In this document: positions 17,864 through 27,106 of the stretch, in pieces | Layout of the letters: each line of letters opens with the position of its first letter | Numbering within the stretch: position 1 is the stretch's first letter | NCBI RefSeq assembly: GCF_000717335.1 | Contig: NZ_JNYZ01000016.1 | Location: forward strand, 1 to 64,000 | DNA length: 64,000 nt | From: Amycolatopsis jejuensis | Lineage (GTDB): Bacteria > Actinomycetota > Actinomycetes > Mycobacteriales > Pseudonocardiaceae | Direction: 5' to 3' | The notes under the pieces: model-generated | The model's database searches: none | The model's input: the letters and a program-made list of their open reading frames with translations, nothing else | Told to the model about the DNA's origin: nothing | Program-made: the position numbers and the translations under genes

Positions 17864-19329
17864 GCACGGCCTTGAGCACGCAGGAGGTAGTCGGCCGGGT
17901 CGAGCACCCTGGTCCGGCGGTCGTATTCGGTGACCAGCCCGGGCCAGTTGGTGCTCACCCGGCCGTCGGCCTGCCGGTACCAGCTGGTGCAGGCGCTCCA
18001 CACGCTGTGCCCGAGCCGCGTCTGCACCTCGCGGTCGTAACGCTCCTCGACCTCCTGGCGCACTTCCAGCGACGACACTCCCGGCCGCGCAAGCTGCTCG
18101 ACGGCCTGGCGGACGTAGCGTGCCTGCCGTTCGATCATGTAGATGATGGAGCCCGCGCCGAGGTTGGTGTTGGGGCCGTACACGCAGAACAGGTTCGGGA
18201 ATCCCGGGATCGCCATGCCAAGGTACGCCCGCGCGCCGCCGCGCCAGGTCTCGGCGAGCGACCGGCCCTCGCGGCCGAGCACCTTGATCGGGCCGAGGAA
18301 TTCGGTCGCTTTGAAGCCGGTGCCGTAGATCAGCACGTCGGCCTCGTGTTCCACGCCGTCCGCGGTCCGCACGCCGCGTGGGGTGATCTCGTCGATCCTG
18401 TCAGATTCGACGCTGACGTTCGGCTCCGCCAGCGCGGGGAGGTAGTCGTTGGTGAAGAGAATTCGCTTGCAGCCCAAGGGATAGTGCGGCTTGACCCGGT
18501 GGCGCAGCTTCCGGTCCTTCAGGTGGCGGCGGCGCAGCTGGGCGGTGCGCAGTTCGAATCCCTTGGCCAGCAATGGATGTCGCGTCATCGCGTAGGTCGC
18601 GTATTCGGCGAGCAGGAAGATGCGGGCCCGGCCGAACAGCTGGGTCGCGGGCAGACGCTGGAAGAGCAGCTTCTGCCAGGTCGCGTACCGGCCGTCGTGC
18701 TTGGCCATGATGTACGGCGCCGTGCGCTGGAAAACCGTGACGTGCGCGGCTGTCTTGCGGATCTCCGGCACGAACTGGATCGCGCTCGCGCCGGTGCCGA
18801 TCACGGCGATCCGCTTGCCGGCCAGCGGGATGTCATGGTCCCACTCGGCGGAGTGGAAAGCCGCCCCGGCAAAGCTTTCCCGGCCCGGGATCGCAGGCAA
18901 CGCGGGCCGCGACATCTGGCCGACGGCCGGGACGAAGACGTCTGCCTCGAACGTTTCGCCCTGCGCGGTCTCGACCCGCCAACGGCCATGGTCGAATGTC
19001 GCGGACGTGACCTCGCGGCCGTACCGGATGTGCGGCTCGATGCCGTACTTCGAAATCACCCGCTTGAGATACGCGTGGATGTCCGGCTGCATCGCGTACC
19101 GCTTGGGCCAGAACGGGTTGGGCTCGAAGGAGAACGAGTACAGCGGTGACGGGATGTCGCAGGCCGCGCCCGGGTACGTGTTCTCGCGCCACACGCCGCC
19201 CGGCTCGTGCGCCCGCTCCAGGAGCGTGACCTGGTGGAACCCGGCGCGCTTCAGCTCGATCGCGGTGCCGATGCCGCCGAACCCGGTGCCGACGATCAGC
19301 ACCGAAGGCGTGCTCCCCGACGTATCCAT
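17860..19329 (-). CDS. Flavin-containing/Baeyer-Villiger-type monooxygenase
   Basis: 489 aa FAD- and NADPH-dependent monooxygenase. The FAD Rossmann motif GTGFGG is at 14-19 and a second nucleotide motif (VIGTGASA) lies near 175-182. Between them is the type I Baeyer-Villiger fingerprint FxGxxxHxxxW as FAGAAFHSAEW (153-163). Such enzymes convert ketones to esters or lactones; the substrate is not evident. The ATG is followed by a short unstructured N-terminus typical of the family. The next minus-strand gene upstream ends 9 nt before this start, so co-transcription is likely. Confidence 0.88.
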   Translation of the reverse strand: MDTSGSTPSVLIVGTGFGGIGTAIELKRAGFHQVTLLERAHEPGGVWRENTYPGAACDIPSPLYSFSFEPNPFWPKRYAMQPDIHAYLKRVISKYGIEPHIRYGREVTSATFDHGRWRVETAQGETFEADVFVPAVGQMSRPALPAIPGRESFAGAAFHSAEWDHDIPLAGKRIAVIGTGASAIQFVPEIRKTAAHVTVFQRTAPYIMAKHDGRYATWQKLLFQRLPATQLFGRARIFLLAEYATYAMTRHPLLAKGFELRTAQLRRRHLKDRKLRHRVKPHYPLGCKRILFTNDYLPALAEPNVSVESDRIDEITPRGVRTADGVEHEADVLIYGTGFKATEFLGPIKVLGREGRSLAETWRGGARAYLGMAIPGFPNLFCVYGPNTNLGAGSIIYMIERQARYVRQAVEQLARPGVSSLEVRQEVEERYDREVQTRLGHSVWSACTSWYRQADGRVSTNWPGLVTEYDRRTRVLDPADYLLRAQGRA

Positions 19330-19338
19330 GGCCTGACG

Positions 19339-20430
19339 CTACCCACTCACGAGGCGTACGTCGTGGGTCAAACCGGGATCGGACCAGGTCAGCAGCCGCC
19401 GTCCGGCGCTTTCCAGCGCAGCCGCGTCCCGCTTCGGCAGCCGCTCGAACGGCGTCATGACCAGCGTTGCCGACCCGCGGGCCGAGGTGGTCTCCCAGAG
19501 CCCCTTGACCTGACCGCCGACCAGCAGCGTGCCCTTGACCAGGCCGTTCTGCGTGATGACCCGCTTGCGATGGTTGTCGGAGATCACGCGCGTGCGGTCG
19601 GCGTAGGACAGCAGGGTCTGGTCGAACGGGCCCAGCAGGCGGGGCGGCGCGGGCGTGTCCTCGTCCGGCACGGTCGCCTCGGGCAGGTCGTACAGCGTGC
19701 GGCCGTTCGGGTCGCGGTACGTGCGCAGGTCCATCTTCTCCACCACCTCGGACAGCTTCGTGACGCCCGCCCAGGTCTGCATGTCCGCGACGGTCGCCGG
19801 GCCAAACGCGGCGAGGTACCGGCACACGAGCCCGGCCGCGGACGGATCGGCGACGGACACGCCGTCGAGCCAGTGGTCGGCGACCTGGTACGTCGGCTGC
19901 CCGGCCTTGCCCCACACCCCGCGCGGCGGGATCTGCACGAGCGGCAGCGCGGCGCGGGCCAGGAACATCAGCGACGCCGCCGGGGTGCCCGGATAATGCT
20001 CGGCCAGTGTTTTGCCCAGCTGATCGCTGGAATACGGGCGTTCCCGCAGCAGCTCGCGCACCGTTTTCGACACCGCGTCGTGGTCGATTTTCGACAACGG
20101 CTCGCGATGGTCGTTGTTGGCCGTGACGGCGCGGTCCATCACCGTCTGGACCAGCGGCCGCCAGGCGAGCGCGTCGGCGGCGGGGACGAGATGCACCGTG
20201 CCGCGCATGAGCACCATCCGCACCACGCTGCGGTCGAGCAGCAGCCGCGACAGATCGTCCGGCCGGAATCCCTGCAGACGGCACCACAGCGCGTAGTACG
20301 GCGGAAACGGCGCCTGCGCCTGCAGCCCGGCCAGGTGCGCGACAGCGTCGAGGACAGGCATTTTGGCGCGTCGGAGGAGGAGCTGCCGCTCGAGGGTCGC
20401 CCGGTTGAGAACGCGATGGGAAAGCTGCAC
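19339..20430 (-). CDS. HTH_42 / AlkZ-like (AZL) winged-helix DNA glycosylase-family protein
   Basis: 363 aa of the winged-helix family that includes AlkZ, which unhooks azinomycin interstrand crosslinks, and E. coli YcaQ. The signature QxQ occurs as Gln37-Ala38-Gln39 in HLAGLQAQAPFPPYYALW; in the AlkZ-like branch these glutamines are the catalytic motif, whereas YcaQ has Q-x-D. The RMVLMRGTVHLV block and C-terminal GLVKGTLLVGGQVKGLW segments are also typical. GTG 20430 begins at the family's usual N-terminus (LSHRVLNRATLERQLLL). It may protect against alkylation or crosslink damage; many homologues are uncharacterised. Confidence 0.78.
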   Translation of the reverse strand: MQLSHRVLNRATLERQLLLRRAKMPVLDAVAHLAGLQAQAPFPPYYALWCRLQGFRPDDLSRLLLDRSVVRMVLMRGTVHLVPAADALAWRPLVQTVMDRAVTANNDHREPLSKIDHDAVSKTVRELLRERPYSSDQLGKTLAEHYPGTPAASLMFLARAALPLVQIPPRGVWGKAGQPTYQVADHWLDGVSVADPSAAGLVCRYLAAFGPATVADMQTWAGVTKLSEVVEKMDLRTYRDPNGRTLYDLPEATVPDEDTPAPPRLLGPFDQTLLSYADRTRVISDNHRKRVITQNGLVKGTLLVGGQVKGLWETTSARGSATLVMTPFERLPKRDAAALESAGRRLLTWSDPGLTHDVRLVSG

Positions 20431-20596
20431 CCGGTGAGGGTAACCGGCGACCCGGACAGTTTCCGTCCTCGACCGTTGCCCGCTGTTGTCCACCGTTGTC
20501 CACTGTGGACCATCTAGAGGCACAATCCCGCGACCAAGTGCGCAAAATCCTCGAAGGTTTCTCGCCCCGCGCGGCGGACCCGGCCACCATCCGGGC

Positions 20597-21232
20597 ATGC
20601 GACGAGTGATCATCGGAGTTCTTGTTCTGGCCGGAGTAATCGCCACCGCACCGGCGGCGTCCGCGATCGTCGGCGGGCATCCCGTCGAGGACGCGCCGTG
20701 GGCGGCGATGGTGGAAAGCAACGGGGAACAGGCGTGCTCGGGGTCGATCATCGCACCCACGTGGGTGCTCACCGCAAAGCATTGCGTCGCGGCCGACGCC
20801 GTGCTGAGCGTCCGGGTGGGCAATGCCGAGCACCCCAGGGGAATCCCGGCGAAGGTCGTCCGCGCGGCGGCCGCCCCGACCGGCGACGACATCGTCCTCC
20901 TGCAGCTGGACCGGCCGGTCCGGACCTGCTACGCCAAGCTCGGCGAGAGTCCGAAAGTGGGCGCGACCGAGCAGGTGTACGGCTGGGGCTACGACGAATC
21001 CGGCAAGCTGCAGACCCGGCTCAAGGTCGCTTCGCTGACCATCACCTCGGCGAACTCCGGACTGATCCACGCCAAACGCGGCGACGGCCTGCCGCAGCCG
21101 GGTGATTCCGGCGCGCCGGTGTTCGTCGACGGCCTCCAGGTGGGCGTGCACTTCGGCAGCGCGGAGGACACGTCGACGGAGAGCAACGTGGCGAGCAGCC
21201 GGGCGTGGATCAGGGAGACGGCCGGCGTTTGA
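20597..21232 (+). CDS. Small secreted trypsin-like (S1) serine protease
   Basis: 211 aa. Signal peptide (RRVIIGVLVLAGVIATAPAASA) followed directly by the processed-type N-terminus IVGGHP. The triad is visible: His in LTAKHC, Asp in GDDIVLLQL, Ser in QPGDSGAP. At under 190 residues the mature domain is compact for S1. It could be an active secreted protease; the absence of a pro-peptide suggests signal-peptidase cleavage exposes the active N-terminus. Divergent from the AZL gene; its 3' end overlaps the convergent TetR gene by 23 nt. Confidence 0.87.
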   Translation: MRRVIIGVLVLAGVIATAPAASAIVGGHPVEDAPWAAMVESNGEQACSGSIIAPTWVLTAKHCVAADAVLSVRVGNAEHPRGIPAKVVRAAAAPTGDDIVLLQLDRPVRTCYAKLGESPKVGATEQVYGWGYDESGKLQTRLKVASLTITSANSGLIHAKRGDGLPQPGDSGAPVFVDGLQVGVHFGSAEDTSTESNVASSRAWIRETAGV

Positions 21233-21815
21233 CGGCCGGGTACGTGACTTCCAGGAGCTGCACGAGGGATTCGACGAGAAAGGTGCGTAGTTCGGTGCGT
21301 TCCAGGGTACCGCGGACGAGCCATTCCCGTGAGGCAGCGCGCAGCATTCCGCCGTATGCGCGGATCATGGCGCGCAGCTGGGGGTGTCCCTGCTCGGGGA
21401 GCAGCGCCGCGGCCAGTACCCGGTCGACGGCGATTTCGTCTGCCTCCAGCATGATCCGCTCGACGTCCGCGTCGTGCGCTGCCTCGATCACAGTGAGCCA
21501 CGCGGCGCGGTGGCGTTCGACGACGTCGATCCAGCGGTCGATGCCGATCTCCAGGCGCAACCGCACCGGGCCGTCCGGCAGTGCCTCGACCACCGGTGCG
21601 GGCACGATCATCATCTGCCGTACCACTTCCAGGTACAGCTCGCGCTTGCCGCCGAAATAGTGGTTGATCAGCGGCCGAGCGACGCCCGCGGCCACCGCGA
21701 TGTCCGAAGTGGACACTGTCGCGTAGCTGCCCGCGCCGAAACACCGCCGGGCCGCGGCGAGGATCTCGGCCCGGCGCGCGGCAGGGTCCAGCCTTCGCCG
21801 CGGTCCGCCCTCCAT
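21210..21815 (-). CDS. TetR/AcrR family regulator
   Basis: 201 aa. The N-terminal HTH (AEILAAARRCFGAGSYATVSTSDIAVAAGVARPLINHYFGGK, about 16-57) is canonical; the C-terminal ligand domain is unremarkable. ATG 21815 is chosen because it precedes the usual short basic leader; the upstream extension is Arg-rich junk. The divergently placed small gene at 21977 and the 161-nt gap make that gene or the regulator itself the likeliest targets, but I see no clear palindrome there. Confidence 0.85.
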   Translation of the reverse strand: MEGGPRRRLDPAARRAEILAAARRCFGAGSYATVSTSDIAVAAGVARPLINHYFGGKRELYLEVVRQMMIVPAPVVEALPDGPVRLRLEIGIDRWIDVVERHRAAWLTVIEAAHDADVERIMLEADEIAVDRVLAAALLPEQGHPQLRAMIRAYGGMLRAASREWLVRGTLERTELRTFLVESLVQLLEVTYPAVKRRPSP

Positions 21816-21976
21816 CCGGCCAGCCTTGCGGCGGAACGAGGTCGTTGTCAACAAGTTGTCGACCACCGGCTGCCGCGGTGGCCGGATGCCGTTACGCAAC
21901 CGGAACAACTCACCGGTAACTTCCCCGGCCCCCTGCGCGACCCCACCAGCGGGGGACTGGGGCGAGCAGGAGCACG

Positions 21977-22255
21977 ATGAACGGCACGGACCACGACCTG
22001 CAGCCACCCGGCCGCTGGGTCGGTGTGCGGCTGCAACACCGCCACGTCCGGATGGACGACCGGCGGTGCACGACCGCATGCCTGGGCGGCGATGCGCTTA
22101 CGGTGTCTTATCCGGGGATTCTGATCAGCAGTTACGACCGCGGGGCACTGGTGGGGGAGCGGTGGATTCCGCTGGGGGCGGATCCGAGCGAGGAGGATGA
22201 CGAGGTGCTGATCGAGCAGTTGCGGGTCGCGTTGCTGTGGCAGTCCGGGGATTGA
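21977..22255 (+). CDS. Small hypothetical protein
   Basis: 92 aa, no recognised domain. It begins MNGTDHDLQPPGRW and has an acidic end (DPSEEDDEVLIEQL). There is no signal peptide or membrane segment. AGGAG lies 5 nt before ATG 21977, and third codon positions are strongly G/C, both favouring a real gene. Divergent from the TetR gene upstream and followed by a very stable hairpin. Confidence 0.6.
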   Translation: MNGTDHDLQPPGRWVGVRLQHRHVRMDDRRCTTACLGGDALTVSYPGILISSYDRGALVGERWIPLGADPSEEDDEVLIEQLRVALLWQSGD

Positions 22256-22297
22256 GGATCGTTGCGGTGGGGGCACCCCGAAGCCGGAATTGTGACT

Positions 22298-22362
22298 ACG
22301 GGCGGAGGGTGGTTGTCAAGGCGGGAAAGATGCCTTGACAACCACCCTCCGCCCGTGTTTTT
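22298..22362 (+). terminator. 25-bp perfect hairpin with T-tract
   Basis: Arms 22298-22322 and 22332-22356 are perfectly complementary (ACGGGCGGAGGGTGG at the outer end) around a 9-nt loop GGGAAAGAT, followed by TTTTT at 22358-22362. This has the layout of an intrinsic terminator for the small gene ending at 22255, though the stem is far longer than usual. Confidence 0.7.
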
Positions 22363-22449
22363 GGCTTCGTATCGGGGTGCAGGGCAGGGTCTGGGTGCCC
22401 GGTCTCGCCGGGTGCGTCGGCTGCGGCGGGGTGGGTGGTGGGGGGAAAT

Positions 22450-22590
22450 CCGTGAAGGTTCCCTTCACGGAATGTGGGGCTGTGAAGGGAACCTTGAGGG
22501 AATCTGAGTCCGTGATGGTGGCCTTCACGGAATGTAGGGCTGTGAAGGGAACCATGAGGGAATCTGAGTCCGTGAAGGTTCCCTTCACGG
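22450..22590. repeat. 60-bp tandem array of the CCGTGAAGG hairpin family, copy 2
   Basis: Two full 60-bp units and part of a third. Each carries CCGTGAAGG-TTC-CCTTCACGG or a one- or two-base variant, linked by segments such as GTGAAGGGAACC and GAGGGAATCTGAGTCC. It lies between the convergent small gene (stop 22255) and paaR (stop 22609). Together with the hairpin at 22298 it accounts for the 353-nt gap; no gene is seen. Confidence 0.88.
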
Positions 22591-22608
22591 ACTTCGGGGG
22601 TCAGGCGG

Positions 22609-23202
22609 TCAGGCGCGCAGGCCGTCGAAGGCCATTTTGCAGACTGCGTCTGCCAGTTCGTCCGGGGGTGAGCCGCGGCGGGGGCGGTACCACTCGATCA
22701 GTGAGTTCACGGTGCCGAACAGCAACCGGGCGGTGATGGCCGGGTCGATGTCCGGGCGGACGTCGCCTTCGGTTTCTGCTTGTTTCACCAGGTCTGTCAC
22801 CAACAGGTCGAACTCGCGGCGGCGGGCGAGCGCGGCTCGTTCGGCTTTCGTGTTGCCGCGTACCCGAAGGAGCAGCGTCACGAAGGGCAACCGGTCGGCC
22901 AATACCACAACACTGCCTCGGACCAGGTGTTCCAAGCGGTCGATGGCGCGGCCGTCCAGGGCTTCCGTTTCCGCGGCGACCTCGAACAACCCGTCCAGTG
23001 CGCGGTCCACGGCCAGCCGCAGGAGTTCTTCCTTGCTCGGTACGTGGTGGTAGATCGCCGACTTCGTGATGCCCAGCTTGCGGGACAGGTCCTCCATGCT
23101 GGTTCCGTCGTAGCCGCGGTCGTTGAACAGCTTCACCGCGACCTGCAGCAGCGACTCCAGGTCGTAGCCGGGACGACCGCGCCGGGCCGGGGCCGTCGTC
23201 AC
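22609..23202 (-). CDS. paaR: TetR family regulator of phenylacetate catabolism (PaaR-like)
   Basis: 197 aa. HTH at about 15-60 (LLQVAVKLFNDRGYDGTSMEDLSRKLGITKSAIYHHVPSK is typical TetR). The PaaR assignment rests on context: it is the third gene of paaI-paaK-paaR, its GTG overlaps the paaK stop by 4 nt, and two palindromes resembling the corynebacterial PaaR operator lie in the paaI/paaZ divergent promoter. Known PaaR-type repressors release DNA on binding phenylacetyl-CoA. Confidence 0.8.
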   Translation of the reverse strand: MTTAPARRGRPGYDLESLLQVAVKLFNDRGYDGTSMEDLSRKLGITKSAIYHHVPSKEELLRLAVDRALDGLFEVAAETEALDGRAIDRLEHLVRGSVVVLADRLPFVTLLLRVRGNTKAERAALARRREFDLLVTDLVKQAETEGDVRPDIDPAITARLLFGTVNSLIEWYRPRRGSPPDELADAVCKMAFDGLRA

Positions 23203-24488
23203 GCGCGTTCGTCCACTACCCGGCGCATTTTGCCGACCGAGCGTTCCAGCGTGTCCGGGTCCACGACCTCCACCGACACACTCACCCCGACGCCGTCCTT
23301 CACCCCGGCTGCCACCGCCGATGCCGCCGTGGCGCGGGCGTCTGCCGTTGCGTCCGGGCGGGCTTCCACGCGCACCGTCAGGTGGTCCAGCCGGCCACGT
23401 GTGGACCGCACCAGCTGGAAATGCGGGCTCAGCGACGGCGTCCGCAGCACGATTTCCTCGATCTGTGTCGGGAACACGTTGACCCCGCGCAGGATGATCA
23501 GGTCGTCGCTGCGGCCGGTCACCTTTTCCATCCGCCGGAACGCCGGACGGGCGGTGCCGGGCAGCAGGCGGGTGAGGTCGCGGGTGCGGTAGCGGATGAT
23601 CGGCAGCGCCTGCTTGGTCAGCGACGTGAACAGCAGTTCCCCGGACGAGCCCGCGGGCTGCACCTCTTCGGTGAACGGGTCGATCACCTCGGGGTAGAAG
23701 TGGTCTTCCCAGATGTGCAGGCCGTCCTTGGTCTCCACGCATTCCTGCGCCACCCCGGGACCCATCACCTCGGACAGGCCGTAGATGTCGACCGCGTCGA
23801 TGGCGAACCGGTCTTCGATCTCGGTACGCATCTGCTCGGTCCACGGCTCCGCGCCGAAAATGCCGACCTTCAGCGAGCTGGCCCGCGGGTCCACGCCCTG
23901 GCGCTCGAACTCGTCGAGCAGCGTGAGCATGTACGACGGGGTGATCATGATGATCTCCGGCTTGAAGTCGGTGATCAGCTGTACCTGCCGGGCGGTCATG
24001 CCGCCGGACGCGGGAATCACCGTGCAGCCGAGCTTTTCCGCGCCGTAGTGCGCGCCGAGACCGCCGGTGAACAGGCCGTACCCATATGCCACGTGCACTT
24101 TGTGCCCGGGTCGCCCGCCTGCCGCGTGAATCGAGCGCGCCACGACGTTCGCCCACACGTCGAGGTCGTCCTCGGTGTACCCGACGACGGTCGGCTTGCC
24201 GGTGGTACCGCTCGACGCATGTACGCGGCGGACCTGGTCCTGCGGCACGGCGAACATGCCGAACGGGTAGCTGTCGCGCAGGTCGGCCTTGGTGGTGAAG
24301 GGGAACTTGGCGAGGTCACTCAACTCGCGGCAGTCGTCCGGGTGCACGCCTGCCTCGTCGAACTTCTTCCGGTACACCGGGACGTTCGTGTACGCGTGCC
24401 GCAGCGTCCACTGCAGGCGTTCCAGCTGGAGCGCGGCCAGCTCGTCGGCGCTCAGGTTCTCGGCGAGGTCTACGGTCTCGGCAATCAC
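23199..24488 (-). CDS. paaK: Phenylacetate-CoA ligase PaaK
   Basis: 429 aa, the normal length. It activates phenylacetate with ATP and CoA to phenylacetyl-CoA, the first step of the pathway. Visible motifs: the phosphate loop SSGTTGKPTVVGY (about 92-104), GAEPWTEQMR, IYGLSEVMGPGVA, and the C-terminal RSDDLIILRGVNVFPTQIEE hinge region. GTG 24488 overlaps the paaI stop by 4 nt, and the 3' end overlaps paaR by 4 nt, so all three genes are translationally coupled. Confidence 0.96.
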   Translation of the reverse strand: MIAETVDLAENLSADELAALQLERLQWTLRHAYTNVPVYRKKFDEAGVHPDDCRELSDLAKFPFTTKADLRDSYPFGMFAVPQDQVRRVHASSGTTGKPTVVGYTEDDLDVWANVVARSIHAAGGRPGHKVHVAYGYGLFTGGLGAHYGAEKLGCTVIPASGGMTARQVQLITDFKPEIIMITPSYMLTLLDEFERQGVDPRASSLKVGIFGAEPWTEQMRTEIEDRFAIDAVDIYGLSEVMGPGVAQECVETKDGLHIWEDHFYPEVIDPFTEEVQPAGSSGELLFTSLTKQALPIIRYRTRDLTRLLPGTARPAFRRMEKVTGRSDDLIILRGVNVFPTQIEEIVLRTPSLSPHFQLVRSTRGRLDHLTVRVEARPDATADARATAASAVAAGVKDGVGVSVSVEVVDPDTLERSVGKMRRVVDERA

Positions 24489-24904
24489 TGTGCTTCCCGG
24501 GTCTTCTCGATGACGCGGCTGCGGCCGCGGAATTCGGCGACGACCTCGGCGCCTTCGGGGGTCTCCCGGTGCACCGTGACGTCGTAGATGCCGTTGCGGC
24601 CGAAACGGGTGCGTTCGGCGGCAGTCGCGACGAGTTGGTCGCCGAGCTTCCCGGCCGCGACGAAGTTGATCTCCGCACCTGCGGCGACGGTGACCGGCCC
24701 ATGCGTGTTGCAGGCCAGCGCGAAAGTGGTGTCGGCCAGTAGGAACACGTACCCGCCGTGGGCGATGTCGTGGCCGTTGACCATCGTCTCGGTGACCTTC
24801 ATGGTGGCCACCGCGCGGCCGTCGCCTGCTTCGACGAGCTCGATGCCGAGCGCGCGGGACGCCTGGTCGGCGTCGAACATGGTGTGCGCGGCGTTACGGG
24901 TCAC
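24485..24904 (-). CDS. paaI: Hotdog-fold thioesterase PaaI
   Basis: 139 aa. PaaI hydrolyses dead-end or aberrant phenylacetyl-CoA intermediates and frees CoA. The hotdog motif VNGHDIAHGGYVFLLADTTF carries the expected Asn, HGG and Asp residues. GTG 24904 is selected over GTG 24928 because GGAGG lies 9 nt upstream and the operator at 24931-24952 then falls just before the leader. First gene of paaI-paaK-paaR. Confidence 0.93.
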   Translation of the reverse strand: MTRNAAHTMFDADQASRALGIELVEAGDGRAVATMKVTETMVNGHDIAHGGYVFLLADTTFALACNTHGPVTVAAGAEINFVAAGKLGDQLVATAAERTRFGRNGIYDVTVHRETPEGAEVVAEFRGRSRVIEKTREAQ

Positions 24905-24930
24905 GCGCGGATCCCTCCGGAGTGTCACTT

Positions 24931-24952
24931 ACTGACCGAACGGCCGGTTATC
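24931..24952. promoter_or_regulatory. PaaR-type operator, paaI side
   Basis: ACTGACCG-AA-CG-GC-CGGTTATC agrees with the corynebacterial PaaR site as I recall it (ACTNACCG-N2-CG-N2-CGGTNAGT) at all but the last two specified positions. It lies directly upstream of the paaI ribosome site, where a repressor would block initiation of paaI-paaK-paaR. Confidence 0.72.
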
Positions 24953-25040
24953 TCGGCTGCGCCAAGTAAAGGCCGCTCCCGAGGCGGTGTCAAGCAGAGG
25001 GGGCTTCCGATCAGCGGCGAGACCGGCTATCCTGCGAATT

Positions 25041-25062
25041 ACTGAACGTCCGGTAGGTTATT
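25041..25062. promoter_or_regulatory. PaaR-type operator, paaZ side
   Basis: ACTGAACG-TC-CG-GT-AGGTTATT is a second match to the same 22-bp palindrome with three deviations, 17 bp before the paaZ start. The two operators are 110 bp apart centre to centre, one per divergent promoter. Confidence 0.68.
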
Positions 25063-25078
25063 CGGCGAGAGGGTCGGC

Positions 25079-27106
25079 ATGGTTCTGCTCCGCAGCTTCG
25101 TCTCCGGGGAATGGCACACGGCGTCCGGCGACGGCGCCCCACTGCACGACGCGGCCACGGGGGAGGAGGTCGCCCGGATCTCGTCGGCGGGGCTCGACTT
25201 CGCCGGCGCGCTCGACTACGGCCGTCGCGTCGGTGGTCCGGCGCTGCGCAAGCTGACCTTCCACCAGCGGTCCGCGCTGCTGAAGGCGCTTGCCTCGCAC
25301 CTGCGCGAGCACCGCGAAGAGCTGTACGCGCTGTCCGCGAAAACCGGTGCCACGCTGGGTGATTCGAAGTTTGACATCGACGGCGGCATCGGCGTGCTGT
25401 TCAGCTACGCCTCGAAGGGCAAGCGCGAACTGCCGAACGACACCGTGTACGTCGACGGTGCGGTGGAGCCGCTGAGCCGCGGCGGCACGTTCGTCGCGCA
25501 GCACATCGCCACTCCGCTGCACGGCGTCGCCATCCAGATCAACGCTTTCAACTTCCCGGTGTGGGGTCCGCTGGAGAAGTTCGCGCCCGCGTTCCTCGCC
25601 GGGGTGCCGAGCCTGATCAAACCGGCCAGCCAGACCGCGTACCTCACCGCGCGGCTGGTGGAGCTGATCGTCGAGTCCGGCATCCTGCCCGAGGGTGCGG
25701 TGCAGTTCATCGCGGGCAGTGTCGGCGACCTGCTCGACCACGTCACGGCGCAGGATCTCGTCTCGTTCACCGGTTCGGCGTCCACCGCGCAGAAGCTGCG
25801 CGCGCACCCGGCGATCGTGCGGAACTCCGTGCGGTTCAACGCCGAGGCCGACTCGCTGAACTGCTCGATCCTCGCCCCGGACGCGCGCCCGTCGACGCCG
25901 GAGTTCGACCTGTTCGTCAAGCAGCTGGTCACCGAGATGACGGTGAAGGCGGGCCAGAAGTGCACCGCGATCCGGCGGGCGTTCGTACCCGCCGAGATGC
26001 TGGACGACGTCGCTGCAGCGGCCAGTGCCCGGCTCGCCAAGGTCACGGTCGGCAACCCTGGTTCGGAAGGCGTCCGGATGGGTGCGCTGGCCAGCCTGGA
26101 GCAGCGCGAGGAAGTACGCCGGTCGCTGAAAGCCCTGCTCGACGCGGGCAGAATCGTCTTCGGCGACCCGGAGCACGTCGACGTCGTGGACGGCGACGAG
26201 GCCACCGGCGCGTTCATCTCGCCGGTGCTGCTGAAGGCCGACCCGGAGCGGGCGGAGCCGCACGAGGTCGAGGCGTTCGGGCCGGTGTCCACGCTCATGC
26301 CGTACACGTCGATCGAGCAGGTCATCGAGCTGGCCGCGCGCGGCGGAGGCAGCCTGGCGGGCTCGATCGTGACGGGTGACCCGGAGTTCGCGCGCCAGGT
26401 CGCGCTGGGCGTCGCGCCGTACCACGGACGGCTGCTGGTGCTGGATACCGACGACGCGAAGGAGTCCACCGGACACGGTTCGCCGATGCCGCAGCTTGTG
26501 CACGGCGGTCCCGGTCGTGCGGGCGGTGGCGAGGAGATGGGCGGTATCCGCGGCGTGCTGCACCACATGCAGCGCACGGCCGTACAGGGCAGCCCGAAGG
26601 TGCTCGGCGCTGTCACCGGCCGGTGGGTCGGTGGCGGTCCGCAGATCGAAGGCGAACACCCGTTCCGCAAGTCGCTGGCGGAGCTGCGCGTCGGTGACAC
26701 TGTGGTGGCCGGTCCGCGTACGGTCACGCGCGCAGACATCGACCACTTCGCCGAGTTCACCGGTGACACCTTCTACGCGCACACCGACGAGGCAGCTGCG
26801 GCGGCGAACCCGCTGTTCGGCGGCATCGTGGCGCACGGCTACCTGGTCCTGTCGTTCGCCGCGGGCCTGTTCGTGTCGCCCGAGCCGGGCCCGGTGCTCG
26901 CCAACTACGGCCTCGAAAACCTGCGCTTCCTCACGCCGGTGAAGGCCGACGACGCACTCACTGTCACGTTGACGGCCAAGCAGATCACGCCGCGGATCGA
27001 CCAGGAGTACGGCGAGGTCCGCTGGGACGCCGACGTCACCAACCAGGACGGCGAGTCCGTCGCCAAGTACGACGTGCTCACTCTCGTCGCGAAGGAGCAG
27101 CCGTGA
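25079..27106 (+). CDS. paaZ: Bifunctional oxepin-CoA hydrolase / aldehyde dehydrogenase PaaZ
   Basis: 675 aa two-domain enzyme. The C-terminal MaoC-like hydratase opens the oxepin-CoA ring and the N-terminal aldehyde dehydrogenase oxidises the resulting semialdehyde. Residues align with E. coli PaaZ: Glu256 and catalytic Cys295 (GQKCTAIRR) in the dehydrogenase, Asp563 and His568 (DTFYAH) in the hydratase. ATG 25079 follows an AGAGGG site. The stop overlaps paaA by 4 nt. First gene of paaZABCDE. Confidence 0.96.
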   Translation: MVLLRSFVSGEWHTASGDGAPLHDAATGEEVARISSAGLDFAGALDYGRRVGGPALRKLTFHQRSALLKALASHLREHREELYALSAKTGATLGDSKFDIDGGIGVLFSYASKGKRELPNDTVYVDGAVEPLSRGGTFVAQHIATPLHGVAIQINAFNFPVWGPLEKFAPAFLAGVPSLIKPASQTAYLTARLVELIVESGILPEGAVQFIAGSVGDLLDHVTAQDLVSFTGSASTAQKLRAHPAIVRNSVRFNAEADSLNCSILAPDARPSTPEFDLFVKQLVTEMTVKAGQKCTAIRRAFVPAEMLDDVAAAASARLAKVTVGNPGSEGVRMGALASLEQREEVRRSLKALLDAGRIVFGDPEHVDVVDGDEATGAFISPVLLKADPERAEPHEVEAFGPVSTLMPYTSIEQVIELAARGGGSLAGSIVTGDPEFARQVALGVAPYHGRLLVLDTDDAKESTGHGSPMPQLVHGGPGRAGGGEEMGGIRGVLHHMQRTAVQGSPKVLGAVTGRWVGGGPQIEGEHPFRKSLAELRVGDTVVAGPRTVTRADIDHFAEFTGDTFYAHTDEAAAAANPLFGGIVAHGYLVLSFAAGLFVSPEPGPVLANYGLENLRFLTPVKADDALTVTLTAKQITPRIDQEYGEVRWDADVTNQDGESVAKYDVLTLVAKEQP

